Source: Pegea sp. RAD2-039 (taxonomy: Eukaryota; Chordata; Thaliacea; Salpida; Salpidae). From it: DNA of 64,000 bases. The notes below the pieces were generated by a model. It was given only the letters and a program-made list of their open reading frames with translations, made no database searches and was not told the DNA's origin. The position numbers and the translations under genes are program-made. The stretch is from positions 108,408 to 172,407 of the forward strand of contig JAQGEQ010000180.1 of the NCBI GenBank assembly GCA_034620365.1, written 5' to 3'. Positions 35,717 to 47,023 of this stretch are shown in pieces. The stretch's first letter is position 1, and every line of letters starts with the position of its first letter.

Positions 35717-36820
35717 ATGTCTCTAGTTAAAGAAAGTTCTCAATTCTTGTCGCAAAACAAGAAGTATGTTGCTACCTTGGAAACATTAAAAGATTTAAAT
35801 AGAGTGGATATGATGATATCTCCAATGAATTTCGACAAAGTACAAATAATCACTCTCCAGTCAGTTACTGATCTATATATGAAGGAAAAATCTAATTTGA
35901 AGGATGAAGAACAGGTTAAGACTCTCACTAAATGGAGTGCCACAAAAATGCTGCTGAGTCATAGAGAAAATTCGGACATAAAAAAGTCCATGTTGATTGT
36001 AGTTGGTACAGAATCAGATGGTTATATTGTAATGGTAAATACAAGTATGGATCCTCTCAATCTTTATGATTATCTTCCATATATTAAAGTAACAGCGACT
36101 GATACTCTCATTACATTGATTACCAAAGATAATTTTAGAATGTATGAGAGATCAAAGAATGAATCCTTGAAATATCTGAGTCAAAAGCATGATAAAAGTG
36201 GAACTATTTGCTTTCTAGAAAAACAGAAACTCTTAGCGACTTATGGATATCATTGTGACTGTGGACATGTAGAAATATTTGATTTAAAAAATATGAAAAT
36301 TCGTATGGTACTTGAAGCCCATAAACATAAAGTGGTGGCTATTTGTGGCGATTCAAACAGTGATATGATTGCTACTGCTTCTGAACGTGGAACTGTTATT
36401 CGAGTATTTTTTGCTTCAACAGGAAAACTCTTTCATGAGTTTAGGAGTTCTTTAGTTGGAGGAACGATTACTGCACTTGCTATTAGTTCTGATTGTGAAA
36501 TAGTAGCAGCTGTTTATTCTGATGGTCTTGTTAATTTATTCAAGCTACCAAAGTTTTGCGAACAGGATGCCGAAAAATCTATGATTGTTGATACTATGAG
36601 TAGACTTTTATCAACTTTCATACCATTTGCTGATTATATTAGTCAACTTCCTGTATCTAAGTGGTTTTATACTGAAGCTGATGTAACTGCTGTTCATCTT
36701 TTTAAAGAAATAGAATACGTTGTTATGGAGCTGGTTAAAAAGAATCAGCAGAAAATATTTTATAAAATTAATTTACGGAATGCGCAAATTGATTCTGTTG
36801 ATGTCGTTGGCGAATATTAA
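35717..36820 (+). CDS. WIPI/Atg18-type PROPPIN-like protein, intronless, 367 aa, phosphoinositide motif altered
   Basis: PROPPINs are seven-bladed WD40-like propellers that bind PI3P or PI(3,5)P2 on autophagic and endosomal membranes. The centre is diagnostic: VEIFDLKNMKIRMVLEAHKH, then MIATASERGTVIRVFFASTG, as in blade 5 of WIPI proteins, then KLFHEFRSSLVGGTITALAI. The family's lipid-binding F/LRRG is FRSS here (F242 to S245), so one essential Arg and the Gly are lost. Length is normal. The N-terminal third is diverged. It is a single open frame with AATAAA at 36842, while other genes in the window have introns, so a retrocopy is likely. It has stayed open for 367 codons, which argues for selection or recent birth. 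A fragment of a close copy lies at 40943. Confidence 0.75.
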   Translation: MSLVKESSQFLSQNKKYVATLETLKDLNRVDMMISPMNFDKVQIITLQSVTDLYMKEKSNLKDEEQVKTLTKWSATKMLLSHRENSDIKKSMLIVVGTESDGYIVMVNTSMDPLNLYDYLPYIKVTATDTLITLITKDNFRMYERSKNESLKYLSQKHDKSGTICFLEKQKLLATYGYHCDCGHVEIFDLKNMKIRMVLEAHKHKVVAICGDSNSDMIATASERGTVIRVFFASTGKLFHEFRSSLVGGTITALAISSDCEIVAAVYSDGLVNLFKLPKFCEQDAEKSMIVDTMSRLLSTFIPFADYISQLPVSKWFYTEADVTAVHLFKEIEYVVMELVKKNQQKIFYKINLRNAQIDSVDVVGEY

Positions 36821-37039
36821 CATTTATGTGTGATTTAATCGTAATAAATTTGATTTAAAAAAGTTTCTGCCTCTTAAAATTACTGTCTATCAAATTCTTT
36901 ATATCTAATTTATTTAGATTAGATTTTTATGTTTAAAGCATCAGATAATAACAACAAATTTATAAAATTAAAAATTATGTAAAGTTTCAAAATTGTTAAG
37001 TTTATTTTTATCAAGAATGTTTTGAGGTACAAAGATAGT
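36821..37039. other. 3' flank of the WIPI-like gene
   Basis: Contains an AATAAA at about 36842, 22 bases after the stop, a fitting polyadenylation signal. No poly(A) tract or target duplication that would prove retroposition is evident. Confidence 0.4.
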
Positions 37040-38070
37040 GCAGAGATAACTAAATAGTGAAAAATATATGTAAGATAGATCGACAGGAAAAAGTGAAATA
37101 ATAAATGAGTCGTAAACAGTTTTGCAGTCTTCTTGAAGCAAGATGTTCTTTATGTATCGAATTAGTGTGGCATTAGAGTAGCATCATCAGCAAACATAAG
37201 TTTATAAATCATGGTGAGGTAAGATTTACATCTTAGAAGTCTCAAATTGAATGTAAGGTCATTAAGGTAGTACCAAAAGTGGATTGTGTCTTGTTCATTG
37301 AGATTTAAAGATGTATGATTTCACATCAAACTGAAGAATATTGAGAAGAGAGTTGTTGTATGCACACATCTTTCTTTAAACTGTTTCTTTCACAACAGTG
37401 TGAAAAAAGCATTTCTAAATTTTACATTTCCTTTTTTTACTAATTGTTGAGCCGCATAATCATGTTAGTAAACTTAGGTAGACATCCAAGAAGTTTGATT
37501 ATCTTCCCAGGGCTTTTCTAATTACAGCATCAAAGACTTTGGTGAGATGTATGAATGTATTATAGTGGAATAATAACAGCTTTTAAAAAGAGCTTTATTC
37601 TATTATAAAATGCGCCTAACAACAAAAGTAACGATAAACGAACTAAGGCATGCAAAGTTATAATAATAAACCAGTAGAGTAAGAAATTGGTCTTTAAATA
37701 ATAATTTCATGATCAATAAAATATATATATATTTAATACGTTTTCAATTATCAAAATACGTCTTTTTTTTAGTTTGCTTACGAAATTGTTATCAGATTTT
37801 CTATGAGCAAATACGATAAGTTAGCAAAATACAAGCAGCTTAGAGCTTTGTTTAGTTACTCACTACCTTTTTTCACAACTCTTATGGTTTTCCATCAACA
37901 TCAGAAGCTCTATCTCTATTTAAGCTGATTGATTGCTTTGGTGATCTCTTTAATAGATAAAGGGGTCATCAAGCTCCAAAATCATCTGGCGTTGTAGCAT
38001 GCAGAGAAGATTTTTATCACTTACAGAGCGCTTACCGTCGAATATTGACTGAAAATGTTTGGACCACCTT
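37040..38070 (-). mobile_element. Degraded LINE, reverse transcriptase part, minus strand
   Basis: From right to left on the minus strand: RWSKHFQSIFDGKRSVSDKN, an LELDDP box, a shifted frame PLSIKEITKAINQLK, and at about 37173-37200 the catalytic motif LMFADDATLMP (Y/F-A-D-D). This is the order seen in LINE polymerases, and the beginning matches the end of the relic at 33840-34375 in type. Many stops and frame changes make it inactive. Confidence 0.75.
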
Positions 38071-39586
38071 GATAAGATAAAGTTTATAATTAGTAGTAAA
38101 CCATTATAAAACTCCACAGAGAGTTCTTAATCTTAAACGATGAACTATTTACTGTTTTAATAAATTCTTCAGTAGTTGTCAGTTTCTGTGTACAGTTGGG
38201 TTTCTTAAATAATTATTTTTTTAAATTTATTAAATGTGAACTTAAATCTCACTTCTTTGCAGTAATCAAAAGAGTGTTCATCATCTGAAAAAGAATTTCT
38301 TTAAAAGAGTAAATAAAAAATCTTTCTGGAAACCTTTTAACAGTGATGGTGCTAGAGGTTTATTTCCTTTACTTAACGCATGATTGCAGATAAAAAAAAC
38401 TTACAACTCTTATCTCGAAAACAAAACATTATGACAACAAAGAAATAGTTTAAAATTCTTATGTTTAAGTATTATAAAAAACATAACAACAGTGCAGAAG
38501 CATAGATACATATAAAAATATGTTAAATTTGAATTTGAAAGTAAGTTTATATTGAAGTTAGTAATTTTTGTATTACAGATAATAAATTTTTAAACAGTTT
38601 TATGATAAGATTTGAAATAATAGTTTCTGTGAAAGTAATTTAAAACACTGTTTTTATTTTGGCAAGCCAGAAAAATTTATAATATAAAAAAAAATTTCAG
38701 CAATCATCAAATTAGTTACTTTCTATCTTTATTATTTTTGCAAAACATAATTAATTTTAACAATTAAATTTATTTTACAATAATTCAAAAAGCTAAACAT
38801 TACAAAAAGATAAAAATATATATTCCAAGGATATATTTATTAAAGTTAGACACCTATTTAGATATATTATCTTTAGCATAAATTCATTAACTCACTCTTT
38901 AACTTTATTATGTAATTATTTTAGTCATTCAATGTTTTGAAACTTTTAAAAACTTGAGATAATCTTTAGCCAGATTCCAGCCCACAAATTTTAAACTTAT
39001 AACTTTATTTCTTCAACCAACTTTATAGTTCCTTTTACCAATATTCCATTAATAGATTTATTATTCCACAAATATCTTTGTAAAATCAATCAACTTTGTT
39101 TACTCTATTATAAAAAGCTTTAATTCTAAGAATTTTTTGTATTTAGAACATCTTTTTATAAATATTAAATTTTCAATTTAACAAATTAATTCTTAGTTAG
39201 TTTCTTCACGACCAAAAACTTTGAAATTGAAGACTGTGATGTTAGTTAATGGTTTGTTATTACGATACAATTTGCTCTTTAATGTTTTAAAGAATTATAA
39301 ATCTTAATTAACTACAAAAAAACTGTTTTGTGCTTAGATGTTTTATTGTATCAACAAAATTTCGAGTTATCTTTCAAAAAGGCTACATCATGATGTAATT
39401 AAAGAGATTATCAGATGCAGAAAGTTGCTTGAAACAGGGACACAGATTGAGATCCTGGATCTAAGGATTAGCATCTTGGATCAAGTTGGGATCGATTGTA
39501 AGTGACGTCATCGCTAGAAGCTTACAAGGCTCATCACATGACTGAAATCTTGTTAAGTGATTGGACGATAAGTTAAGATGCGTTAA
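38071..39586. other. Intergenic, nothing recognised
   Basis: The first 300 bases may be further LINE sequence (a minus-strand frame with RKIFYLLF and FFFRW-like scraps). The rest is A+T-rich with no frame or repeat I can support, becoming richer in G+C from about 39420. Confidence 0.35.
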
Positions 39587-40221
39587 TCACGTGGTTTGCG
39601 ACAGTGTGACGTCATCAATCATGTTTCTAGATATGTCGAGAGTTGATAAGATCAAGTAGAAACAGAAATTGTTGATAGGTTGTGGTCGCATAGCCTTGCC
39701 ACTATCGCTGACAGTTGGTCCGAATGGACTTGGATATCCTGGTACAAGTGGATGTCCAGGAGCAGTTGGTACTGTTCCGACATCTAATGTTGTTGGTTGT
39801 TGATCTCCAAGATTCTTATCATTGTCAGTGTAGACAACTTCTGTTTGTTGTGGAAGATAACTTGGTCCTTCCAACATTGGAATATCGTACTTGTGACCGT
39901 CACTAAGAACATCTTCATCGTCATAATAACTGTCTTGTGGTGTTGGTACTCCACCATAGGGGACTAATGGAGCTTGTGGACCGACAGGTTGTGGTCTCAT
40001 TGGCTTATCACTATAAACAGCTGGTGACCAGGGACTTTTCATTGAAATGGTTCTAATCTACCGAAGTAAGGTTGATGTTGGACGCATTGAAGCGCAACAA
40101 GTTCGGGAAGATTTGATTGAGATGTTGAAGTGATTGGAGATTGTTGGAAGAGTTGTCGAGAGAAATGATGGATGTTGTGATTTGGTTTGAAGAAGGATTG
40201 ATTAATTGGTTGTTGTTGATC
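39587..40221 (-). pseudogene. Pro/Gln-rich reading frame, probably a frameshifted gene piece
   Basis: On the minus strand a good acceptor (CTTCTTACAG) at 40222 opens DQQQPINQSFFKPNHNIHHF and goes on to YFGRLEPFQ, where TGA overlaps the ATG of a second frame at 40042. That frame reads MKSPWSPAVYSDKPMRPQPV, then PTPQDSYYDDEDVLSDGHKY and, near the end, SDSGKAMRPQPINNF. Both frames look coding and together would make one Pro/Gln-rich protein if a one-base shift were absent, so I call it a damaged gene. The alternative is a gene that starts at 40042. MRPQP occurs twice, a hint of internal repeats. G+C is much higher than in the surroundings. No family is recognised. Confidence 0.45.
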
Positions 40222-40942
40222 CTGTAAGAAGATATTAGATTAGAGAAGTTTGGATTTTGTTTAAAGATTTTGCAGGAGATAAATGTGGCAGGAATTTTGA
40301 TGAGTAAGAAGAGATTATATCAGGAAGATTTGATGAAAAATTTTGTTTTTAAATAAAGTCTTAAGATCATTTATTTTAAATCAGATGTTAAACAGGTTTT
40401 AGTGACTAAAATTACTTTAAGATCAGTAAGATATGAAAGATTACACGATCTGAAGATAAAGACGTCTTTGAAGTTGCTTAAACTTAAAAAAGAGGTAAAA
40501 ATTTTAAACAGAATTTTTCTAGAAAATGAGAAGAAAATATTTTGATGAAAATATAATAAAAGATTCAGAAGCAGTAAATTTGAAAGAAGAATTCTGAAGA
40601 TTAGAATAACTTGAAGTAGAAATCATATTAAAATCTTCCAAAGGAAATGGAAGATATCAGAATGAACTGATGTAACTCTGCAACAATTTGGTAGAAAGCT
40701 TGAAGATCAGAATGATTTGAAGATGAAGTCATGTTTGGATTTAGTACAATAAAAATTTTTGAATTGCAATCTTAAAGATTAGAATAACTTGAAAGAAGAT
40801 TGAAAAAACTCACTAACAACCAAAGAGGTCTTTTTTATAAAAGAATATGATTAAATAACAAATTGATGACGTCATCAATGACGTAATTACCTTTAAGTGA
40901 AGCAGATTTTAAATACATTCAACAGCAACTAATCCACAGTAG
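40222..40942. other. Intergenic, purine-rich
   Basis: The plus strand is rich in GAAGAT- and GATTAGAATAACTTGAA-like short repeats (for example near 40600 and 40780), which look like old simple-sequence DNA. If the Pro/Gln-rich frame is part of a gene, its upstream intron is here. Confidence 0.35.
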
Positions 40943-41010
40943 ATTGTAGTTAGTACAAAATCAGATGGTTATCTTGTAATGGTGAATACAAGTATGGATC
41001 CTCTCAATCT
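40943..41010 (+). pseudogene. Fragment of the WIPI-like gene
   Basis: About 68 bases match 35996-36063 of the WIPI-like gene with a few substitutions, including GAATACAAGTATGGATCCTC, the stretch encoding VNTSMDPLNL. The match stops abruptly where the minisatellite begins. Confidence 0.85.
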
Positions 41011-41182
41011 TATTTTATTCAAATGTATAAATTTATTTTTTTCGAATGTTCAATTTTATTTTATTCGAATGTACAAATTTTATTTTATTCAAATGTACAA
41101 ATTTATTTTATTCAAATGTACAAACTTATTTTATTCGAATGTACAATTTTAGTTTATGCAAATATACAATTTTACACATCAT
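41011..41182 (-). repeat. Minisatellite in inverted orientation
   Basis: Units of ATTTTATTCAAATGTACAAA are the reverse complement of the minisatellite at 5385. Its right end, CAATTTTACACATCATC, is the reverse complement of the left flank at 5371-5387, so the flank was carried along. Confidence 0.85.
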
Positions 41183-42073
41183 CTTTTACCAACTAAAACC
41201 ATAATGAAATACAAATTATCCGCGTTTTCATTTTTTATAATACAGATCTTGGATGTATTCGGCAATATGTACGAAACTAAACTCTCCAAATAAACCAAAA
41301 TACTTAATGATTTGATCACCAGGTTGTCTTTGCTATCTGGTAGAACTAAAGAAGTTAACCTATCAATAAACACCATTAATCACAAGTTTCAAGAATATTT
41401 ATCAATTTTGGATGTCTTTCATTCCTCACTTGAGTCAACTGAAGATCTATTTGATTACAATTCTAATGGCTTAGAGTATAACCGAGACATATTGAGAGTA
41501 AATGCATTTGTGTGCTTATGCGGTTTGTTGTTCTTCATTAAATCTTCAATAGCAGGACACCTATATGTTTTTGGGCAAATATTTGCTTTATATAGCCTAT
41601 AAATAAACTTACAAGGAGCCAAACAAAATCCAAGGTTCGCTAAAGATTTTCTAAACAAATCAATTGCAGCTGTTTTGTTTAGTTTTAATTTGTTGATATC
41701 GTTAGCTTACCATTTGAAGTTTTCTAAAATAAGAAAGCAATCTATACGCCTCCAAACTAATACTTACCTGTGTCAAGAAGTTTATACAAGTTTCAATTTT
41801 TTAGCTAATTAACTAAGCAAAATTGAATCTGAATTTTCAGAGAAAATAAAATATTTTTTGAGTAATATAAAAAATAAAGAAAACAAGAAAGCTGAAATGT
41901 TTGTTAGTAGATATGACAACCTGTACGACGAATTATTTACTATAAATGTAATTTTTGATAGCGTTTTAGATTGTCAAAAGATGAAACACATTTTGACTAA
42001 AGCCACAAAAATAATTATAAAGTTGCATTCTTCGTTTAAAATTAGTTATGCCTGCATTATAACGCTATCGTAG
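41183..42073 (+). pseudogene. Member 3 of the unrecognised gene family, 5'-truncated, three in-frame stops
   Basis: Homology begins abruptly at the codons for PTKTIMKYKLSAFSF (residue 147 or so of the full protein) straight after the minisatellite. One frame carries all the rest, through RLSLLSGRTK, SIAGHLYVFGQIFA, LFSFNLLISLAYHLKFSKIR and QKMKHILTKATKII to the stop at 42071-42073. It is broken by TAA at about 41291 (a Gln codon in relatives), 41600 and 41808. There are no frameshifts, so decay is by point changes. Confidence 0.85.
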
Positions 42074-44189
42074 AAGTTTTTATCACCTTAAAAATTTAAC
42101 TTACCTTCAGAATAAAATGTTTTGTTTTATACTTTTATAAATTATACTTAATAAGTTAAAAAAAGATGAAACTCGGTTTAGCTAGAAATATGATTAAATT
42201 ATTATATAAATGTTTCAGCTAAGTAATGATATTCAACTTAATAGATATAGAAGAACTAGTTCAAATATATGATTAGTAAATTGTCATTACATCATATTAC
42301 GATTTATATCTAACTCTAGGTAAGAGAAATCGTCAACAAAATTTATACATAATAAAGCTGTAAAAAACTAAAACTGTAGTTGTAAATTTTTCTTTTAAAA
42401 GTTTTATATAGGTTTCAAAGTTATATAGAAAAGGTAACTGCATATTATTTATAAATAAAATTCATTAAAATGAATAGAGCTTATAATATATTGTAAGAAG
42501 TATAAAAACACTAAATAAATATTTGAAGTAAAACATTATTGACTTTATTTTATTGAGAAAATTTAAGCTAATACAAATTTACATCAATTAAATAAGTAAC
42601 AATTAAAATGAGGATTAAAAAGATATCTTTAGAGAACTATAACAGAGATTAAGTTAAAAAGTCAAAACAGCTTATTTAAGAATTTTCTACTTTAGCTTTT
42701 ACAGAAACTAGTTTGTAGAAAAATCATAAAAAATATGTTTAAAAGCCAAAAACTTGGAAAAATTATCATTAAGACGGTCAATAAATTATATCTTACAAAA
42801 GTTGTATAACAGTAGTTCTTATTTGAAGAATTTGTTCAACATTCACAAAAAGAAAATTGCAGATGATAATATTATGAAAATCCCAAAAACACTTAGTGGT
42901 TTGCACTCAGTAACCTAGCAAACCTAAAAACACTTTGTCCTTTACCTTTAGTACTCTGGCATGAAAAATATTTGGGTGCAGTCCGTTATGAATTAGAAGT
43001 CACCATAACTGATTCTCAAGAAAATTTTTCAAAAGACGTTCTTGTAAGATTGGTTAAACAAGCTGTGGAGTAATGAGTATATAACGCGCCTGTAATAATA
43101 CATTTTAAGGAAGTTTATGAGGAAGCTAGTTGCAAACTTTTTATAATAGAAATAATTAAAGCGAAAGTGATTACATCTTAGTTGTCAAATGGTTTTTAGG
43201 AAAACTTTTACCGGATATTAAAGAGTTCTTTATAACATGTCCTTTAGAAGTTTGAATTGCTCTTCAGAACTATGCAACGTATTTTGTAGTTACCATCAAA
43301 ATTGATTTAAATCTGTTTAATTTTGTTATGATCTTTGTTAATGGACCAGTTAAGTTATAAGCTCAGTAAATTTTTTTAATTTTTTAGTATTGTGACAGGT
43401 CTTGACAACCTCTAGCTAACATATAAGACTGAAAATAGTTCTTTTATGATCAGCCAATAGCATTCAAGCTTTCGAATTAGAATATTTGCAACTTAACTTG
43501 AATTCTAATTCGATTTATTTACAGTTGTACGATATTTAAAATATATCCACAAAATATTATAAAAAATATATAAAAGTCCAAAATACATAACTTTTGCTCG
43601 ACGTCACACAGAGATATTTGACTTTTGATATCATTATGGGTAGTTTCAATTCAGAGAGGCCATAAGGACATAGATAAATGTATATTTGTGGAACTAAATA
43701 AAAATAGTAAATAGTTTCGATTGGGTGTTATAAAAAAGATTGTTTTGATAATAATAGGTTTTGATAATATTGATGCTATTAATTTTTAAGGTTAAATTAA
43801 AAATTTTCGTTTACCTTATTCTTTAAATTAAAAATTTTGGTTTGTTTAAAATAGCAAGAGTTGTTTTTGGTTTCGTGATAGTTTAAGTTTTTTTTCACAA
43901 ATTCTGAATCATTTAAGCAAACCTAAATCAATTTGAAAGCTACTTTTTAATACTCAATTTGTTTGCAAAAAAATTTATATGCTTTAGTCTAAAACAAGGT
44001 TGGTTTGGGATTGATTTATTTGCTATTTTAGTTTTCGCAGTTTAGGAACATCAAATTCAGTTTTCAAGCTTTCATATAAATATTAATGGAGGATAAAAAA
44101 AATAAACATAACTTTCATGTAGTAATTAGAAATATTACAAAAACAAAAAGATAGTTTCGGTAAGATTTGGAAATTAAACTCAAGCTTTA
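42074..44189. other. Intergenic, nothing firm
   Basis: Around 42830-43300 there are codon-like scraps on the plus strand (a LVLWHEKYLGAVRYELEVTI-type frame near 42945) with many stops; possibly an unrecognised pseudogene. The rest is A+T-rich. Confidence 0.3.
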
Positions 44190-45660
44190 CTCATTTTATA
44201 ACTTTAATCTATTCAACCAAATTGTTTTAATCTATAGGTTAGCTGCCAGGAGTTTATATTCACAAAGTTTCATGAAACAATTACTGCAACATAGCCATCA
44301 ATTTAAAAGTTAAATAATTAAAACTAGATTATAAACTTGCTACCTTAGTTAACAAAACATCGTCTCGGCGATGACGTCTTTGTGGAATATAATGAGTCGG
44401 CCTTGCAGGTAATAACATCTTGCTTTACAGAGGTTGTAAGACTCTTCAGACTTGAAGTGAGCCTAATAATGAGTAAATCTCACTACCACCTGCCTCCACG
44501 AGACAAATACACTTATCTTTATTTCACTATCAGCAACAAAAGACTTGAAACCCCTACAGCAATATATTCATTATTGTCTAAATACTTTAAGAAAACAACT
44601 TCAGTCATAAATAAATGTCTAATACTTTTATTTAAACTTGTAAGTCTTGTGATATTACAAAAAGCATTTTGACTAAATTATTAGACATTTATCACTTATA
44701 TTTTATTGTTAGTCTAAAGAAATTTCATTTATATTTAGAGCAAACTGACTTGAAACTACATTTATTTTAAGAAGCAAAATAAAATGAAGAGTTATTAAAC
44801 ATATTTCTTAATCTTTCAAATCTTTCATAAGCTCAATAAAAGACCATTAAAAGATGTTTCTAATATGCAAATTTTGTATTTCGTGATCACCAGTATGTTT
44901 GTTTTTATTGCTTCTAGCAGAAAGACATATATTTAAAAAGCTGTTAAAGTCGTATCCTGCTCTAAGCGTCTAGCGGAAAGTAAAGAGACATTTATTCAAA
45001 AAGCTGAAGGAAACGTTTCAAGGAAATTATTTTTAGTTTTTTGCAAAATATAAGCATAGTCATAAAGCTTCATGTAATTTCAGCAAAATATCGATTTATA
45101 TAAACAGAAAAAGCAAAGAATTCACCTTATATGATTTTACAAAATTATTAATAATAAAACTGTCTCTTTATCAGTTCTTAAACTGAACTTTCATATAATA
45201 TTGAAATGATTACAGTTTGAACAAACTGATTGAATTAATAACAAGTCTGTTTTCAATGATTTTATTTCGGTTGATTTGGTTTACATTTGCAAGACTATAA
45301 ATAAATGAACAACCCGAATATGAGGGCATATGTGTTGAAGACTTTTCTTACATGGAAAGTTCTATTTTTTACTTTATTGTTTGTTTGCTAGTTTAGTACT
45401 GAATATGTTTTAACTATTTGATGTGAATTCATATGTTTGATTTAGAATTTAAGTTAATGAAGATACTACTACTTCTTAGTAAGATTTAAATCTTGATTGC
45501 CTGCTGCAAGCTGTAAGGTAAAATATAGTCAGAACATTTTTAATTTAGTAAATGTACTGAATGATGCTACGTTTGTCTAATAAATTATTCAACTACAGCC
45601 TTAATTTTAGCAGCTCCTGAATTTGTAGATTAATTTGCTACAGAAATTAACAAATTTGAA
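44190..45660. other. 5' flank of family member 4, with an insertion at 44366-44966
   Basis: This matches the flanks before members 2 and 5 (CAACCAAATTGTTTTAATCT; GTCTAGCGGAAAGTAAAG; ATATCGATTTATATAAACAG), apart from the 601-bp insertion. More diverged than blocks 1 and 2 are from each other. Confidence 0.55.
44366..44966 (+). mobile_element. 601-bp insertion with a 5-bp target duplication and a foreign-looking frame
   Basis: Other copies of this flank read CATCGTCTAGCGG without interruption. Here CGTCT is present at 44361-44365 and again at 44967-44971, with 601 bases between. The insert opens at once into a frame GDDVFVEYNESALQVITSCF, continuing RLFRLEVSLIMSKSHYHLPP and RDKYTYLYFTISNKRLETPT, and stops at 44672. 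The rest is non-coding. There are no clear terminal repeats. I do not recognise the protein. It may be a retroposed gene piece or a small transposon. Confidence 0.55.
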
Positions 45661-47023
45661 ATGAATGAATATTCTGAATGTGTGAAAGTTTTGGATATTG
45701 GAGGAAAAACGTCTTTCAAATTGCAAGGTAGTCTATTTGATGACAGTTTTACAAGCCCGGCAGGAAATGAGCTTATAGAGCTTCGCTCTAAGTACCAAGA
45801 TAAAGATACTTCTGTTGATGGATTTGATTGTTTTTCTGATGTACTTGAGAAAGATAATATTTTATCAGCAGGATTTGTTTACTGGAAATACGAAATATCT
45901 GGATTAGTAAAAGTTTACAAATTGAAAGATTTTAAAGCCAGCAGTAACTCACGTGATCTTATTATACTGAGAATATTCTTTCAAATTGGAACAAAGTTTT
46001 CTTTCAAAAAGGACAAATCTGTAGAAAGCCATTTTGTTGCTTTAGAATTATTAAAACGTTGTCTGTTGATTGCTGAAGAATTCAAACCAACTAAAGCCAT
46101 AATGAAATACAAAACGTCTACACTTCTATTTTTTCTAGTGCAGATTTTGGATGGATTTGGCAATATAACCGAAACTAATATCTACAAACAAACCACAAAA
46201 CTTAATGATTTGATCAAAAGATTTTCCTTGCTATCTGGTACAACTAAAAAAGTTATACAATCAACAAATACAAAGTTTCAAGAATATTTATCATTTTTAG
46301 ATGATTTTTGTTACGCACTTGTGCAATCATGTAAAAATCTGTTGCATATAGATTCGGCTTATCTTGAGTATTACCAAGAAATAATCAGATTGATTGCTTT
46401 TGTAAGCTTATGCGATTTGAGGTTATTCATTCAGTCATTGATAGAAGGACAAGAGTATTTTTTGGGGCAAACATTTGCCTCAAACAGCCTGATAAGCACT
46501 TTACTAGAATTTAAACGAAATCCAGAATTTGCTGAAACTTATTTTAACAATTTACTTGTACCTGTTTTGTTTAGCTTGTCATTAGCTTGTCATGTAAAGT
46601 TATCAAAGATAAGAAAAGAATCTCTTCCTTCAAACTGATCTGTACCTAGAAGATTATACAAGTTCCGATTTTTCTAATCAGTCTTGCAATTTAATATCTG
46701 ACAATTGTGACTGCTTCGAAACTGATCTCTACCTGTCGGAAGAAGGTTATACAAGTTCAAATTTTTCTGATCAGCCAAACAATATTTCATCTGACGTTTC
46801 AGAGAATTTTAAAGTTTCTATGAGTAACAAAAAGAATAATGAAAACAACGAAGATGAAATGTTTCCTAGTAACTATGAGAGCCAATTGGGCGTATTACTC
46901 GATATAAAACTAATTTTTGAAGATGTTTCAAACTGTCAAAGAATGATATCTATTTTGAATACCGCCACAGAAATAATCAAAAAACTGTTATCTTCTTTAA
47001 AAATGATGATGCCTACTAATTAA
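45661..47023 (+). pseudogene. Member 4 of the unrecognised gene family, one frameshift
   Basis: The first 321 or so codons are intact (MNEYSECVKVLDIGGKTSFK to LSKIRKESL), then two bases are missing compared with member 1 and the frame ends at 46638. The other frame is open from about 46633 to 47023 and contains the family's C-terminus (LLDIKLIFEDVSNCQRMISI). Between them, 46633-46780 holds an internal duplication of the segment coding for TDLYL...YTSS(D/N)FS. It could make a truncated 325-residue protein lacking the basic tail. Confidence 0.8.
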
